A stretch of 64,000 nt of DNA. Origin: Terasakiella sp. SH-1. GTDB taxonomy: Bacteria > Pseudomonadota > Alphaproteobacteria > Rhodospirillales > Terasakiellaceae. Position numbers and translations under genes: made by a program. Of this stretch, positions 42,667 through 51,711 are shown one piece after another; position 1 is the stretch's first letter, and each line of letters opens with the position of its first letter. The notes below the pieces were generated by a model, which was not told the DNA's origin, did not search any database, and worked only from the letters and a program-made list of their open reading frames with translations. The stretch covers positions 2,963,501 to 3,027,500 of the forward strand of contig NZ_CP038255.1 in NCBI RefSeq assembly GCF_004564135.1, given 5' to 3'.

Positions 42667-43466
42667 GCCAGACCTGCTACAACGACAAGAATGGTCATTT
42701 CCATCACCTGCTGAGCAGCCCCGTTCACATCTCCGGTATGGCCCCCAATGTGTTTTTGCGCCATTCCTTGAAAAACGTAAAGCGTCGCTAAAGCCATCAC
42801 CAGTGTGACCATGCCTGCATCAAGCGGCATACACAGCAAAAACAAGGCAACGGCCAAACCACATCCTTGTACCACCACCAACCAGTTCGGCTTTTCCATG
42901 CTCGCGGCCAGCCCATCGTTGCGTGCAGGTTCCATAAAATAAATCAGATAAATCGGTGCCATGCGTGATAAGCAGGCCGCAGCCACAATAGCACTGGCCC
43001 CGACTTGCCAATCCTCAAACCCGCCAAGAGCGGCACTGCGCAAACCGATGGACATGATCAAGGCAATGGCTCCATAGGTCCCGATGGTGCTATCGCGCAT
43101 GATCTCCAGTTTGCGATCTTTGTCAAAACCACCGCCAAACCCATCGGCAACATCGGCCAGCCCATCTTCATGTAGGGCCCCGCTCAAGAGCACCATACTC
43201 AACACCGCAATCAAGCCACAGGCCAGCGGTGGAATTTCAAAGGTATGGGCAATCCCAAAAACCGTTGCGGCCAATCCGCCCACCAATAATCCAACAAGGG
43301 GAAAGGCCCGCAATGCCCGGTTCAAAGCTTGGGGCGGGGCATCTTTTTCCAGTTTCCATGGCACGCGTGTCAGAAAGACCACAGCCAATTGAAAATCTTC
43401 CCACCAACTCTTTGGTGTCTGGGCATCTTTTTGAAAGGTTGAACTGGTATCGGTCATGGTTTGCAT
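42663..43466 (-). CDS. cobS: Adenosylcobinamide-GDP ribazoletransferase (cobalamin synthase)
   Basis: 267 residues, multi-pass membrane protein. Family motifs: FLTRVPWK near residue 33, ALHEDGLADVADGFGGGFDKDRKLEIMRDSTIGTYGAIAL, in which the acidic residues bind Mg, and GGHTGDVNGAAQQVMEM at the end. It joins the lower ligand to adenosylcobinamide-GDP. The start may be the first ATG (43466) or the one three codons in. Divergent from cobT. Confidence 0.95.
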   Translation of the reverse strand: MQTMTDTSSTFQKDAQTPKSWWEDFQLAVVFLTRVPWKLEKDAPPQALNRALRAFPLVGLLVGGLAATVFGIAHTFEIPPLACGLIAVLSMVLLSGALHEDGLADVADGFGGGFDKDRKLEIMRDSTIGTYGAIALIMSIGLRSAALGGFEDWQVGASAIVAAACLSRMAPIYLIYFMEPARNDGLAASMEKPNWLVVVQGCGLAVALFLLCMPLDAGMVTLVMALATLYVFQGMAQKHIGGHTGDVNGAAQQVMEMTILVVVAGLA

Positions 43467-43536
43467 GCTATGAGTTGGTGAAAGAATATGTTCTTATAAC
43501 GAACCATTTGCCATTGGGAAAGAGAGTAGGGATATC

Positions 43537-44565
43537 ATGAATACATTACCCCATGTTCAAAAGCTGGACGACATTCGCGAGATTTTAGAAGTTCTGCCGG
43601 AATTTTCCCACGAGGCCAAACAACAAGCCGATGCGCGTGAGCCGCAATTGACCAAACCAGCTGGCTCTTTAGGCCGTTTGGAAGAAGTCAGCCATTGGGT
43701 GGCGTCTTGGCAAGGTTCTTACCCCCCACGTGTGAAGTCTGTGCACTGTAATGTGTATGCTGGCAATCACGGGGTTGTCGCACGTGGTGTTTCCGCCTAT
43801 CCCCCCGAAGTCACTCAACAGATGGTACAGAACTTCATTAATGGCGGGGCGGCAGTCAACCAGCTCTGTGAAACCTTTGATGTGGATTTACAAGTCCATG
43901 AAATGGCACTGGATCAACCAACCAATGATTTTTCCAAAGGTCCGGCCATGTCCGATGAAGATGCTGCCGAAGCCTTTTTCTATGGTATGACAACGGTGAA
44001 AGATCATACAGACCTGCTGTGTATCGGGGAAATGGGCATTGGCAACACAACAGCAGCAGCAGCCGTTGCCCACGGCCTTTATGACGGGGCGGCTGAAACC
44101 TGGGTGGGCCGTGGCACAGGCGTAAATGACGAAGCCATGGGCCATAAAATCGCCGTGGTGGCCGAATCTGTTTTGGTTAATAAGGCTGAAATGAAAGACG
44201 GCCTTGATGTCCTGCGATGCTTGGGCGGGCGTGAACTGGCCGCGATGGCCGGTGCGGTAATCGCTGCACGACTAAAACGTATTCCGGTCCTGCTGGATGG
44301 CTATGTCTGCACCGCAGCTGTTGCCACACTGGAAGCCACCTGCAAAGGGGCCTTGGATCACTGTATGGTCGCCCATAATTCTGTGGAACCGGGTCATCAG
44401 CTGCTCTGTGAAAGAATCGGCAAGAAAGCCCTGTTTGATCTGGATATGCGTCTGGGCGAAGCCAGCGGTGCGGTTCTCGCTGTTGGTCTGGTGCGTTCTG
44501 CTGTGGCCTGTCACAATAACATGGCGACCTTCGGCGATGCCGGGGTTGCGACCAAAGAAGACTAA
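43537..44565 (+). CDS. cobT: Nicotinate-nucleotide:dimethylbenzimidazole phosphoribosyltransferase
   Basis: 342 residues. It activates dimethylbenzimidazole as alpha-ribazole phosphate. Visible motifs: LTKPAGSLGRLEEV, YAGNHGVVARGVSAYPPEVTQQMVQNFINGGAAVNQL, GEMGIGNTTAAAAV and the C-terminal RLGEASGAVLAVGLVRSAV; the catalytic Glu is expected in the C-terminal LDMRLGEASG region. Divergent from cobS-cobC; the 70-bp gap has no room for a cobalamin riboswitch. Confidence 0.96.
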   Translation: MNTLPHVQKLDDIREILEVLPEFSHEAKQQADAREPQLTKPAGSLGRLEEVSHWVASWQGSYPPRVKSVHCNVYAGNHGVVARGVSAYPPEVTQQMVQNFINGGAAVNQLCETFDVDLQVHEMALDQPTNDFSKGPAMSDEDAAEAFFYGMTTVKDHTDLLCIGEMGIGNTTAAAAVAHGLYDGAAETWVGRGTGVNDEAMGHKIAVVAESVLVNKAEMKDGLDVLRCLGGRELAAMAGAVIAARLKRIPVLLDGYVCTAAVATLEATCKGALDHCMVAHNSVEPGHQLLCERIGKKALFDLDMRLGEASGAVLAVGLVRSAVACHNNMATFGDAGVATKED

Positions 44566-44569
44566 AACA

Positions 44570-45457
44570 ATGGCGAAATCCCTCACCCTAACCGGGTTTA
44601 TCATGCTTATCATTTTAGCGATGATGTGGGGATCAAGCTTTACCATGATCAAGATTGCGCTTGATGCCTTTGGCCCTGCCAGTATTGCTGCGGGGCGCAT
44701 TGGGCTGGCCGCGATTGTCCTTGTGCTCATCGCAACCTTGCGCCGTGAAGAAATCCCACGTGAACGCAAAACCTGGGTCGGGCTGTTCTGGTTGGCCATT
44801 TTGGGCAATTGCGCCCCCTTTTTCCTAATCGGTTGGGGCGAACATGTGGTTGATGGTGGAATGACAGCAGTCTTGATGTCCACCATCCCCCTGAGTGTAC
44901 CGATCATGGCCCATTTCTTTACCGATGATGAAAAGCTCACCCCTTATATGGTCGCCGGGGTTTGTATCGGTTTTGTCGGGCTACTCGTTCTGGTTGGCCC
45001 CAGTGTGCTTTATGGTTTAGGTCAGGATATCCTTGCCCAAGGGGCCATTGTATCAGCCGCCCTGTGTTATGGGGCTGCTTCTATCGTGGCCCGCCGTCTT
45101 TCCCATGTACCGTTTATGGTGGTGGCTGCGGGTTCCATGACCATTGCCACCTTGATCATGATCCCGCCTGCCTTAATCATTGACCAGCCTTGGACGATTG
45201 AAGCGAATTTCAGCCAGGTTGCCTCCCTCATCTACCTTGGTCTTTTCCCAACGGCCCTTGCCAATATTTTGCTATTACAGGTCATCAATACCTCTGGGGT
45301 GAGTTTTCTGGCCCTGAATAACTATCTGGTGCCTGTTTTCGGCATTGCCATTGCGGCCCTCACACTGGGTGAAAAAATCCCGCCTGAAATGCTCACGGCT
45401 TTGGGAATTATTTTTGTCGGCATTTTTGTAAGTAACTTAAAACGCAAAAGTGGCTGA
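44570..45457 (+). CDS. EamA/DMT-family membrane exporter
   Basis: 295 residues from the ATG at 44570, 4 bp after the cobT stop; the longer open frame overlapping cobT is spurious. Ten predicted helices in two EamA repeats (AMMWGSSFTMIKIALDAFGPASIAAGRIGLAAIVLVL and AALCYGAASIVARRLSH...GLFPTALANILLLQVI). The substrate is unknown; members of the family export amino acids or other metabolites. Probably co-transcribed with cobT, but a functional link is not implied. Confidence 0.88.
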   Translation: MAKSLTLTGFIMLIILAMMWGSSFTMIKIALDAFGPASIAAGRIGLAAIVLVLIATLRREEIPRERKTWVGLFWLAILGNCAPFFLIGWGEHVVDGGMTAVLMSTIPLSVPIMAHFFTDDEKLTPYMVAGVCIGFVGLLVLVGPSVLYGLGQDILAQGAIVSAALCYGAASIVARRLSHVPFMVVAAGSMTIATLIMIPPALIIDQPWTIEANFSQVASLIYLGLFPTALANILLLQVINTSGVSFLALNNYLVPVFGIAIAALTLGEKIPPEMLTALGIIFVGIFVSNLKRKSG

Positions 45458-45510
45458 TTTTACATGTAAAATTTGCTATGCTGCCTGCACGGTTCATGAG
45501 GAAGGACATC

Positions 45511-46182
45511 ATGCGTCGCAAAGGGCATATCGTTAACCGCTACCGCCGACAACTCCCCAATCAGGAGGGAGAGAACCTTCTTTTTGCCGATGATTTGCCA
45601 CGCTATGAAATTGCCCGCAATGCCGATACGCTGATAAAGCTGGTGCAGATGAACCCTTATAATAAGGAAATCCTCAAACGGATGCATTTGCTGGATGCAC
45701 CGGATTGCTGGCTGGTATCAGGTTGCCTCTTTCAAACCGTGTGGAATGTGGTGGAAGGACGCCATCCGTGTGATGGAATTCTGGATTATGACATCATCTA
45801 TTATGACCCAGACCAAAGCCGCGAAGCCGAAGAGGTCATGACCATACGGGCAGGAGCGCTTTTTTCGGATTTGGATGTCAAAATACAGATCAAAAACCAA
45901 TCACGCGTTCATATGTGGTACGAACCCAAATTCGGCCTGCCCTATCCTGAATTGAAATCAGCCGCCCAATCCTTGCGCTATTACCCGTCCAAGGTTCAGG
46001 CCATTGCCTTACAAGGGCGGGGTAGCTCACGCATTGCCTTTGATGCGCCCTTTGGCTTTGAAAATATCCTGCGCCTAATTGTGCGCCCAAATCACGCCTT
46101 GGAATTTCCCGATATTTACGAGGCTAAGACCAAACGCTGGAAAGATATCTGGCCGAATTTAGAAATTCATCCTTGGGCATAA
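45511..46182 (+). CDS. DUF925 nucleotidyltransferase-like protein
   Basis: 223 residues from the ATG at 45511, chosen for the GAGGAAGGA ribosome site; two upstream ATGs have none. The DUF925 pattern is visible: LKRMHLLDAPDCWLVSGCLFQTVWN, then GILDYDIIYYDPD with the Asp-x-Asp pair of a nucleotidyltransferase fold, VKIQIKNQSRVHMWYEPKFG, and the terminal KRWKDIWPNL. The biochemical activity of the family is unknown. Confidence 0.85.
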   Translation: MRRKGHIVNRYRRQLPNQEGENLLFADDLPRYEIARNADTLIKLVQMNPYNKEILKRMHLLDAPDCWLVSGCLFQTVWNVVEGRHPCDGILDYDIIYYDPDQSREAEEVMTIRAGALFSDLDVKIQIKNQSRVHMWYEPKFGLPYPELKSAAQSLRYYPSKVQAIALQGRGSSRIAFDAPFGFENILRLIVRPNHALEFPDIYEAKTKRWKDIWPNLEIHPWA

Positions 46183-46192
46183 CCCATAAAAA

Positions 46193-46226
46193 AACGCCAT
46201 TCCCGCTTTCATTCAGGAATGGCGTT
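46193..46226. terminator. Bidirectional terminator
   Basis: Stem AACGCCATTCC / GGAATGGCGTT with a 12-base loop between the convergent DUF925 and uspA genes. The A-run on the left gives a good T-tract for the leftward transcript. Confidence 0.85.
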
Positions 46227-46245
46227 CTTCAGGGGAAGCACGAAC

Positions 46246-47061
46246 TTAGTGCGACATCAACACAGGCACAGTCATATGCTTGAGGATTTCACGGGTATTG
46301 CCACCGCGCAACATGTGGGACATGCCGTAATGGCCGTGTGCCCCCATGACAATCAGATTGGTGCCTTCATCTGCGGCATGGGACAACAGCATATCGGTGA
46401 TGCTGGCTTTATCACGTTTCTCATGAGCCGCTTTGGCTGAAATACCGTATTTACCCAGATGGTCAACCACTTCACTTTCACTTGGGCGTTTGACGCCTTC
46501 TTTTTCGATGGAATAAATTTCAGCAATTTTGGCACCCGCCATCATCGGTAAGGCATCGTTCAACGCACGGGCAGATTCACGACCGCCATTCCAGGCAATC
46601 AAGCAACGTGTGCCGATTTCCTTAAACTCCCCGGCAAACGGAATAACAAGGGCAGGACGACCAGAATGTACGATCACATTTTCCGCCAGATCAGAAGGCA
46701 AGGCACTGTAGTTTTTCGACCAGTCATACTGACCTAAAATCGAAATATCACTGGTACGTGCCGCCCATGTAACAGCCTGAACCACCTGGGCATGGGAGGT
46801 ACACAGCGTGCTGGCTACCGACATGCGCACGCCAGCTTCTTCGGCCATAGTGGTGAATTTAACTTCCGTTTCCTTGGCAAGCTTGCGCAGCTCATCACTA
46901 ATCGGATGATTCCCGACAATCGCAGACAAGGCTGGATCCGTTTGACAGAACAGGGCGCTGATATGCGCATCACCTTTTTTTGCCAGATCAATGGCAATTT
47001 TGACACGTTTTTCACATTGTTCTGTGGCGTCTAAATGCAACAAAATATGCTTGAATGGCAT
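46246..47061 (-). CDS. Universal stress protein, tandem UspA
   Basis: 271 residues, two UspA domains. The first (MPFKHILLHLDATEQCEKRVKIAIDLAKK) is degenerate; the second ends in NLIVMGAHGHYGMSHMLRGGNTREILKHMTVPVLM, which has the GAHGHYG...GGNTRE nucleotide-binding pattern. Probably a cytoplasmic stress or energy-state protein. Single gene with its own promoter. Confidence 0.92.
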   Translation of the reverse strand: MPFKHILLHLDATEQCEKRVKIAIDLAKKGDAHISALFCQTDPALSAIVGNHPISDELRKLAKETEVKFTTMAEEAGVRMSVASTLCTSHAQVVQAVTWAARTSDISILGQYDWSKNYSALPSDLAENVIVHSGRPALVIPFAGEFKEIGTRCLIAWNGGRESARALNDALPMMAGAKIAEIYSIEKEGVKRPSESEVVDHLGKYGISAKAAHEKRDKASITDMLLSHAADEGTNLIVMGAHGHYGMSHMLRGGNTREILKHMTVPVLMSH

Positions 47062-47273
47062 GGTTTGGACCTTCCCTGAATTGCCTGATTAGTTTTGTTC
47101 ATTGTGCCTAACATCAATCAGCTTGTGCAGGGGGGCTTTTTTCCTTTTTTTCCAAGCTTTTACAAAAAACACATAAGAGCTTAACATTTCTTTGCAATTC
47201 AATGTCGACAATGACTTTGCGGATGTGGCAAAACAGCATATCCCTTTTATGTAATCAGGACAGGACGAAAACC

Positions 47274-47708
47274 GTGCCTCCGTTTATTAATGACTGCGCC
47301 TTATTTTCCGTCAGCCAAAAAGCCATCATCAAAGATAAAAAAGGCCGTATCCTCATGATGGAAAAGGCTGGAAAAGGCCATTGGGACCTGCCCGGTGGCA
47401 AGCTGGATGAAGGCGAAGACATGCATGATAGCATTGCCCGTGAGATCATTGAAGAAATCGGCTTTGATAAGGTCCGTATCGGCGATATCATTTATGCGGG
47501 ACGGCGCAGTTTTGAAGAAAAAGGCAAACCGGAACGGGTTATGATTTTCTATGCCTGTGAGGTAGATCACAAGCTGGAAAAGATCAAACTGTCTGATGAA
47601 CATAGTGAATGGCGTCTACTCAGTGAAGACGACATCAAAGATCAGAAAAAATATGAGATCAACCCGGTTGTTCGCACCGCCCTCAAGGTTGCTTTTGCGC
47701 AAAATTAA
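47274..47708 (+). CDS. NUDIX hydrolase
   Basis: 144 residues from the GTG at 47274, chosen because AGGACAGGA lies about 8 bases upstream; the open frame extends to an ATG at 47202 without a ribosome site. The Nudix box is complete: GGKLDEGEDMHDSIAREIIEEIGF, with the REIIEE metal-binding glutamates. Substrate unknown (a nucleoside diphosphate derivative). Followed after 14 bp by the CYTH gene. Confidence 0.9.
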   Translation: MPPFINDCALFSVSQKAIIKDKKGRILMMEKAGKGHWDLPGGKLDEGEDMHDSIAREIIEEIGFDKVRIGDIIYAGRRSFEEKGKPERVMIFYACEVDHKLEKIKLSDEHSEWRLLSEDDIKDQKKYEINPVVRTALKVAFAQN

Positions 47709-47722
47709 GTCAGGAACACATC

Positions 47723-48235
47723 ATGTCAAACCAGTTGGAAATCGAACGTAAATTTTTGGTCACAGGTTCCGGCTGGAAAGACGGGGCCAATGCCAAGAAA
47801 ATCTCCCAAGGCTATATCAGCAAGGATGAGTCCCTTGTGGTGCGGGTACGCACCAAGGGCGAAAAATCTTTCCTGACCATCAAGGCTGATCGCGGTGAGA
47901 TTTCCCGCTTGGAATTTGAATATGAAATCCCAAATGAAGACTGCGAGAAAATGCTTGCTGAACTCTGCGGCGATGCCATCTCAAAAACCCGCTATACACT
48001 GGATGTAGCGGGCAACACGTGGGAAGTTGATGAATTCCACGGTGTCAATGACGGGCTTGTCATGGCAGAAATCGAACTGAGCAGTCCAGATCAAGCTTTT
48101 GATAAACCTGAGTGGGCCGGACCGGAAGTCAGCCATGATAAACGATTTTTCAATTCCTATATCTCCGAACATCCCTTCTCTTCATGGGGCGTGTCTTTTG
48201 AGGAATTGGTCAAAGAATTTTGGACCTGTCGCTAA
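47723..48235 (+). CDS. CYTH-domain phosphohydrolase-like protein
   Basis: 170 residues. The ExExK signature is LEIERKFLV at residues 5-13, followed by alternating charged strands (VVRVRTKGEKSFLTIKADRG, RLEFEYEIP) of the triphosphate tunnel fold. Members hydrolyse inorganic triphosphate or make cAMP. The pairing with a NUDIX enzyme suggests phosphate-compound housekeeping. Preceded by CAGGA. Confidence 0.92.
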   Translation: MSNQLEIERKFLVTGSGWKDGANAKKISQGYISKDESLVVRVRTKGEKSFLTIKADRGEISRLEFEYEIPNEDCEKMLAELCGDAISKTRYTLDVAGNTWEVDEFHGVNDGLVMAEIELSSPDQAFDKPEWAGPEVSHDKRFFNSYISEHPFSSWGVSFEELVKEFWTCR

Positions 48236-48268
48236 ACCCTTTTAAATCTGAAGAACAAGAATAGAACT

Positions 48269-48451
48269 ATGAAAGTTATGATTGAAATCTGGAACACCTC
48301 AGGTGGTGAACCAGTCTTTATCTTTCGTAAAATTTATAAAATTAATGACGATGGCGCAATGGAACGAGCAATAACGGATTGCCGAAAGCGTGCTTGCAAG
48401 ATTAAGGGCTCTTTGATGTTCAGCATGGATATCAAAGTAAGACCTGCATGA
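48269..48451 (+). CDS. Small hypothetical protein
   Basis: 60 residues, basic: MKVMIEIWNTSGGEPVFIFR..., with two cysteines near DCRKRACKIKG. No recognised family. The position 33 bp after the CYTH gene and the polar, folded-looking composition favour a real gene, but the ribosome site is weak (AAGAA about 14 bases upstream). Confidence 0.4.
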   Translation: MKVMIEIWNTSGGEPVFIFRKIYKINDDGAMERAITDCRKRACKIKGSLMFSMDIKVRPA

Positions 48452-48511
48452 GGTGTAAGAAACAGGGTTTGATGAATTCAGAGCTTGTGCGTTGCCCGAG
48501 TTTTAGAGCGT

Positions 48512-48573
48512 GTCATCCTCGCGCAAGCCGAGACCTTTAGATCACACAGATTCCCAATCGAGTTGGGAATGAC
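48512..48573. repeat. Intergenic palindromic repeat, copy F
   Basis: 62-bp copy: GTCATCCTCGCGCAAGCCGAG with a degraded left arm, then ATTCCCAA/TTGGGAAT with a TCG centre instead of TCA, ending in GAC. Nothing else is seen in 48452-48680. Confidence 0.85.
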
Positions 48574-48680
48574 CGCTTACAGCCCTTTTCTCTAAATCTG
48601 ACCCATTTCATGGAGCCTTATTTTTTCTTGAGTTAGGAAAGTTGTGCAAAGCGTTAAACTAACCGAATACCAAACAACAA

Positions 48681-48712
48681 AAAACCCCGCCGAATTTCTC
48701 CGGCGGGGTTTT
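48681..48712 (-). terminator. Terminator of acnB
   Basis: Stem AAAACCCCGCCG / CGGCGGGGTTTT with an 8-base loop; read leftward it ends in a T-run. It lies 20 bp beyond the acnB stop. Confidence 0.93.
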
Positions 48713-48732
48713 TCGTGTGTCGGCGTAAAGCC

Positions 48733-51318
48733 TTAAACGTCAACAGTCTCAGCTTTTTCAACAAAAGCAGGGATCTGGTCGAAGTTCATGTAACGATAAA
48801 CGTCATCGGCTTGTTCGTTCACAGACTTCACTTTTGCCTGATACTCTTCGTTTGTCGGGATCTTACCTGTCATGGCACAAACAGAAGCCAGTTCGGCAGA
48901 ACCGAGGTAAACCAGAGTATCGATACCCAAACGGTTCGGGAAGTTACGTGTGGAGGTAGACATGGCCGTTGACCCTTTACGGATCTGCGCCTGGTTACCC
49001 ATACACAGGGAACAACCCGGTGTTTCCATACGTGCACCGGTTTTACCCAGAATAGAGTAATAGCCTTCTTCCGTCAGGATTGCCGCGTCCATCTTGGTCG
49101 GCGGTGCAACCCACATACGTGTCGGCAGGTCAGTCAGACCGTCCAGAACTTTACCAGCGGCACGGAAGTGACCGATGTTTGTCATACAAGAACCGATGAA
49201 CACTTCATCAATCGCAGTACCTGCAACGTCAGACAGAGTTTTCACATCGTCCGGGTCGTTCGGGCAAGCCACGATCGGCTCTTTGATTTCAGACATGTTG
49301 ATTTCGATCACAGCAGCGTATTCAGCGTCTTCGTCACGCTTCATCAGCTCTGGGTTCGCAATCCATTCTTCCATCGCCTGAATACGACGCTTCAATGTAC
49401 GCGCATCATCGTAACCTTCTGCGATCATCCATTTCATCATGGTGATGTTGGAGCGCATATATTCGATGATAGGCTCTTCGTTCAGGTGAACGGTACAAGC
49501 CGCCGCAGAACGTTCTGCCGCAGAGTCAGATAATTCAAACGCTTGTTCAACTTTCAGATCCGGCAGACCTTCGATTTCAAGGATCTTACCAGAGAAGACG
49601 TTAACCTTACCGGCTTTTTCTACGGTCAACAGACCTTGCTTGATGGCATAGAACGGAATGGCGTTTACCATGTCACGCAATGTGATGCCTTCTTGCAGCT
49701 CACCAGAGAATTTAACCAGAACTGATTCCGGCATATCCAGCGGCATAACGCCTGTTGCAGCACCGAAAGCCACCAGACCAGAACCAGCCGGGAAAGAGAT
49801 ACCAATAGGGAAACGAGTGTGAGAGTCACCACCTGTACCCACAGTATCGGGCAACAACAAACGGTTCAGCCAAGAGTGAATAACACCGTCCATCGGGCGC
49901 AGCGCAACACCGCCACGTGTTTCGATGAAGTCTGGCAGAGTCTTGTGTGTGTTCACGTCAGCCAGTTTCGGGTAAGCAGATGTGTGACAGAAAGACTGCA
50001 TCACCAAGTCAGCAGAGAAGCCAAGGCAAGCCAGGTCTTTCAGTTCGTCACGTGTCATCGGGCCAGTTGTATCCTGAGACCCAACTGTTGTCATCTTCGG
50101 CTCACAATAAGTCCCCGGACGGATACCTTTGCCAGCTTCCAGACCACAAGCCTTACCAACCATTTTCTGTGCAAGTGTGTAACCCTTGCCAGTATCTTCC
50201 GGCTCAGCCGGTGTGCGGAATAGGTCAGAAGCCTCCAGACCCAGGGCTTCACGTGCACGGGCTGTCAGGCCACGACCGATGATCAGGTTAATACGGCCAC
50301 CGGCACGTACTTCGTCAAAGATCACTTCAGATTTCACAGTGAATTCAGAAACAACTTCATCGCCACGCAGGACTTTGCCTTCATAGGGGCGCAGTTCAAT
50401 CTCGTCACCCATGTTCAGGTTTGTACAATCAACTTCGATTGGCAGCGCACCAGAGTCTTCCATTGTGTTGTAGAAAATCGGCGCGATTTTAGAACCGAGA
50501 CATACACCACCGAAACGCTTGTTCGGCACGAACGGAATGTCTTCACCTGTCCACCACAGAACAGAGTTTGTTGCAGACTTACGAGAAGAACCCGTACCAA
50601 CAACGTCACCAACATAAGCAACCAGGTTGCCTTTTTCTTTCAGGTCCTGAATGAACTGAACCGGGCCACGCACACCTGCTTCTTCTGGTGTGATGCCGTC
50701 GCGCGGGTTTTTCAACATTGCCAATGCGTGCATCGGAATGTCCGGGCGTGTGAACGCATCCGGTGCCGGGGACAGGTCATCAGTGTTTGTTTCACCTGTG
50801 ACTTTGAAGACTGTCAGCTTCATGCTTTCAGCAACTTCGTCACGGCTTGTAAACCATTCAGCATCCGCCCAGGACTGCATAACCGCTTTCGCGTTTGCAG
50901 AACCTTTTTCAGCGCGTTCTTTGATGTCGAAGAAATAATCAAACACCAACAGTGTTTTCTTCAGACCTTCCGCAGCTGTTTCACCAACTTCTGCATCGTC
51001 GATCAGTTCGATCATCGGTTCAATGTTGAACCCGCCCAGCATTGTGCCGAGCAGCTCAGTTGCTTTTACTTTGGAGATCAAAGCACAAGCGACTTCGCCT
51101 TTGGCAACCTGTGCCAGGAAGCCAGCTTTAATACGGGCAGCATCGTCCACACCAGCCGGAACACGGTTGGTCAGAAGATCAACCAGTGTATCTTCTTCAC
51201 CCGCTGGCGGGTTTTGCAACAATTCTACGAGCGCTTCAGTTTGTTCAACTGACAGCGGCAGGGGGGGGATACCAAGAGCAGCACGCTCTTCGACATGTTT
51301 GCGATATTCTTCAAGCAC
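48733..51318 (-). CDS. acnB: Aconitate hydratase B
   Basis: 861 residues, the AcnB type. It has an N-terminal HEAT-like domain ([31 protein letters not shown]), the swivel domain next ([17 protein letters not shown]), then the catalytic core with the Fe-S cluster cysteines in [19 protein letters not shown] and [12 protein letters not shown]. It interconverts citrate and isocitrate. GTG start at 51316-51318 behind GGAGGAAG. Codons are strongly biased, indicating high expression. Tandem GATATCTC sites lie upstream. Confidence 0.97.
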   Translation of the reverse strand: MLEEYRKHVEERAALGIPPLPLSVEQTEALVELLQNPPAGEEDTLVDLLTNRVPAGVDDAARIKAGFLAQVAKGEVACALISKVKATELLGTMLGGFNIEPMIELIDDAEVGETAAEGLKKTLLVFDYFFDIKERAEKGSANAKAVMQSWADAEWFTSRDEVAESMKLTVFKVTGETNTDDLSPAPDAFTRPDIPMHALAMLKNPRDGITPEEAGVRGPVQFIQDLKEKGNLVAYVGDVVGTGSSRKSATNSVLWWTGEDIPFVPNKRFGGVCLGSKIAPIFYNTMEDSGALPIEVDCTNLNMGDEIELRPYEGKVLRGDEVVSEFTVKSEVIFDEVRAGGRINLIIGRGLTARAREALGLEASDLFRTPAEPEDTGKGYTLAQKMVGKACGLEAGKGIRPGTYCEPKMTTVGSQDTTGPMTRDELKDLACLGFSADLVMQSFCHTSAYPKLADVNTHKTLPDFIETRGGVALRPMDGVIHSWLNRLLLPDTVGTGGDSHTRFPIGISFPAGSGLVAFGAATGVMPLDMPESVLVKFSGELQEGITLRDMVNAIPFYAIKQGLLTVEKAGKVNVFSGKILEIEGLPDLKVEQAFELSDSAAERSAAACTVHLNEEPIIEYMRSNITMMKWMIAEGYDDARTLKRRIQAMEEWIANPELMKRDEDAEYAAVIEINMSEIKEPIVACPNDPDDVKTLSDVAGTAIDEVFIGSCMTNIGHFRAAGKVLDGLTDLPTRMWVAPPTKMDAAILTEEGYYSILGKTGARMETPGCSLCMGNQAQIRKGSTAMSTSTRNFPNRLGIDTLVYLGSAELASVCAMTGKIPTNEEYQAKVKSVNEQADDVYRYMNFDQIPAFVEKAETVDV

Positions 51319-51350
51319 TAGACTTCCTCCGCTTATGCAAGAGTGATGAT

Positions 51351-51380
51351 GAGATATCTCTTTTTATTATTGGATATCTC
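51351..51380. promoter_or_regulatory. Tandem GATATCTC motif upstream of acnB
   Basis: GATATCTC occurs at 51353-51360 (within the palindrome GAGATATCTC) and at 51373-51380, exactly 20 bp apart, two turns of DNA, and 35-60 bp before the acnB start. The binding protein is unknown. Nothing further is seen in the rest of the gap up to the MCP terminator (51381-51629). Confidence 0.4.
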
Positions 51381-51629
51381 GTAAAATAACGTGCGATATA
51401 TACACCACATCTCAAGCCAAATGTCCAGCCCTCTAAACCTTTGAAAAACCGCAGAAAACCTCACTTCTGGTATTACCAAGGAAACATAAAGACGCTCCAT
51501 GTTTGATTTTTATGGGCAAAGAGTCTGACGCCACAGAACCTTAGCCCGTTTTATCATTTCGTCTGGTTATGTCTTTCAACTTCACAAATCCATCTCATAG
51601 ATGTGAATGCATACGATTAAAGTCAAGAA

Positions 51630-51666
51630 AAAGCACGCGACGACCATTCATATCGACGCGTGCTTT
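51630..51666 (-). terminator. Terminator of the leftward MCP gene
   Basis: Stem AAAGCACGCG / CGCGTGCTTT with a 17-base loop; the leftward transcript continues into TTTTTCTT. It lies 43 bp beyond the MCP stop, on the far side of a solo MITE end. Confidence 0.85.
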
Positions 51667-51691
51667 CCAAGGATTCGCCTTAAGGTTAGAA

Positions 51692-51711
51692 CTAGGGTCA
51701 GGACCTAATTA
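51692..51711. repeat. Solo copy of the MITE terminal repeat
   Basis: CTAGGGTCAGGACCTAATTA matches the outer end of the 182-bp element at 11814-11995 for 15 or more bases. No second end or inner palindrome is found nearby. The TAA stop of the MCP gene lies within it. Confidence 0.65.

Noticed and set aside
43467-43536. Possible cobalamin riboswitch between cobS and cobT
   Set aside because: The gap is only 70 bp and shows no B12-box-like sequence.
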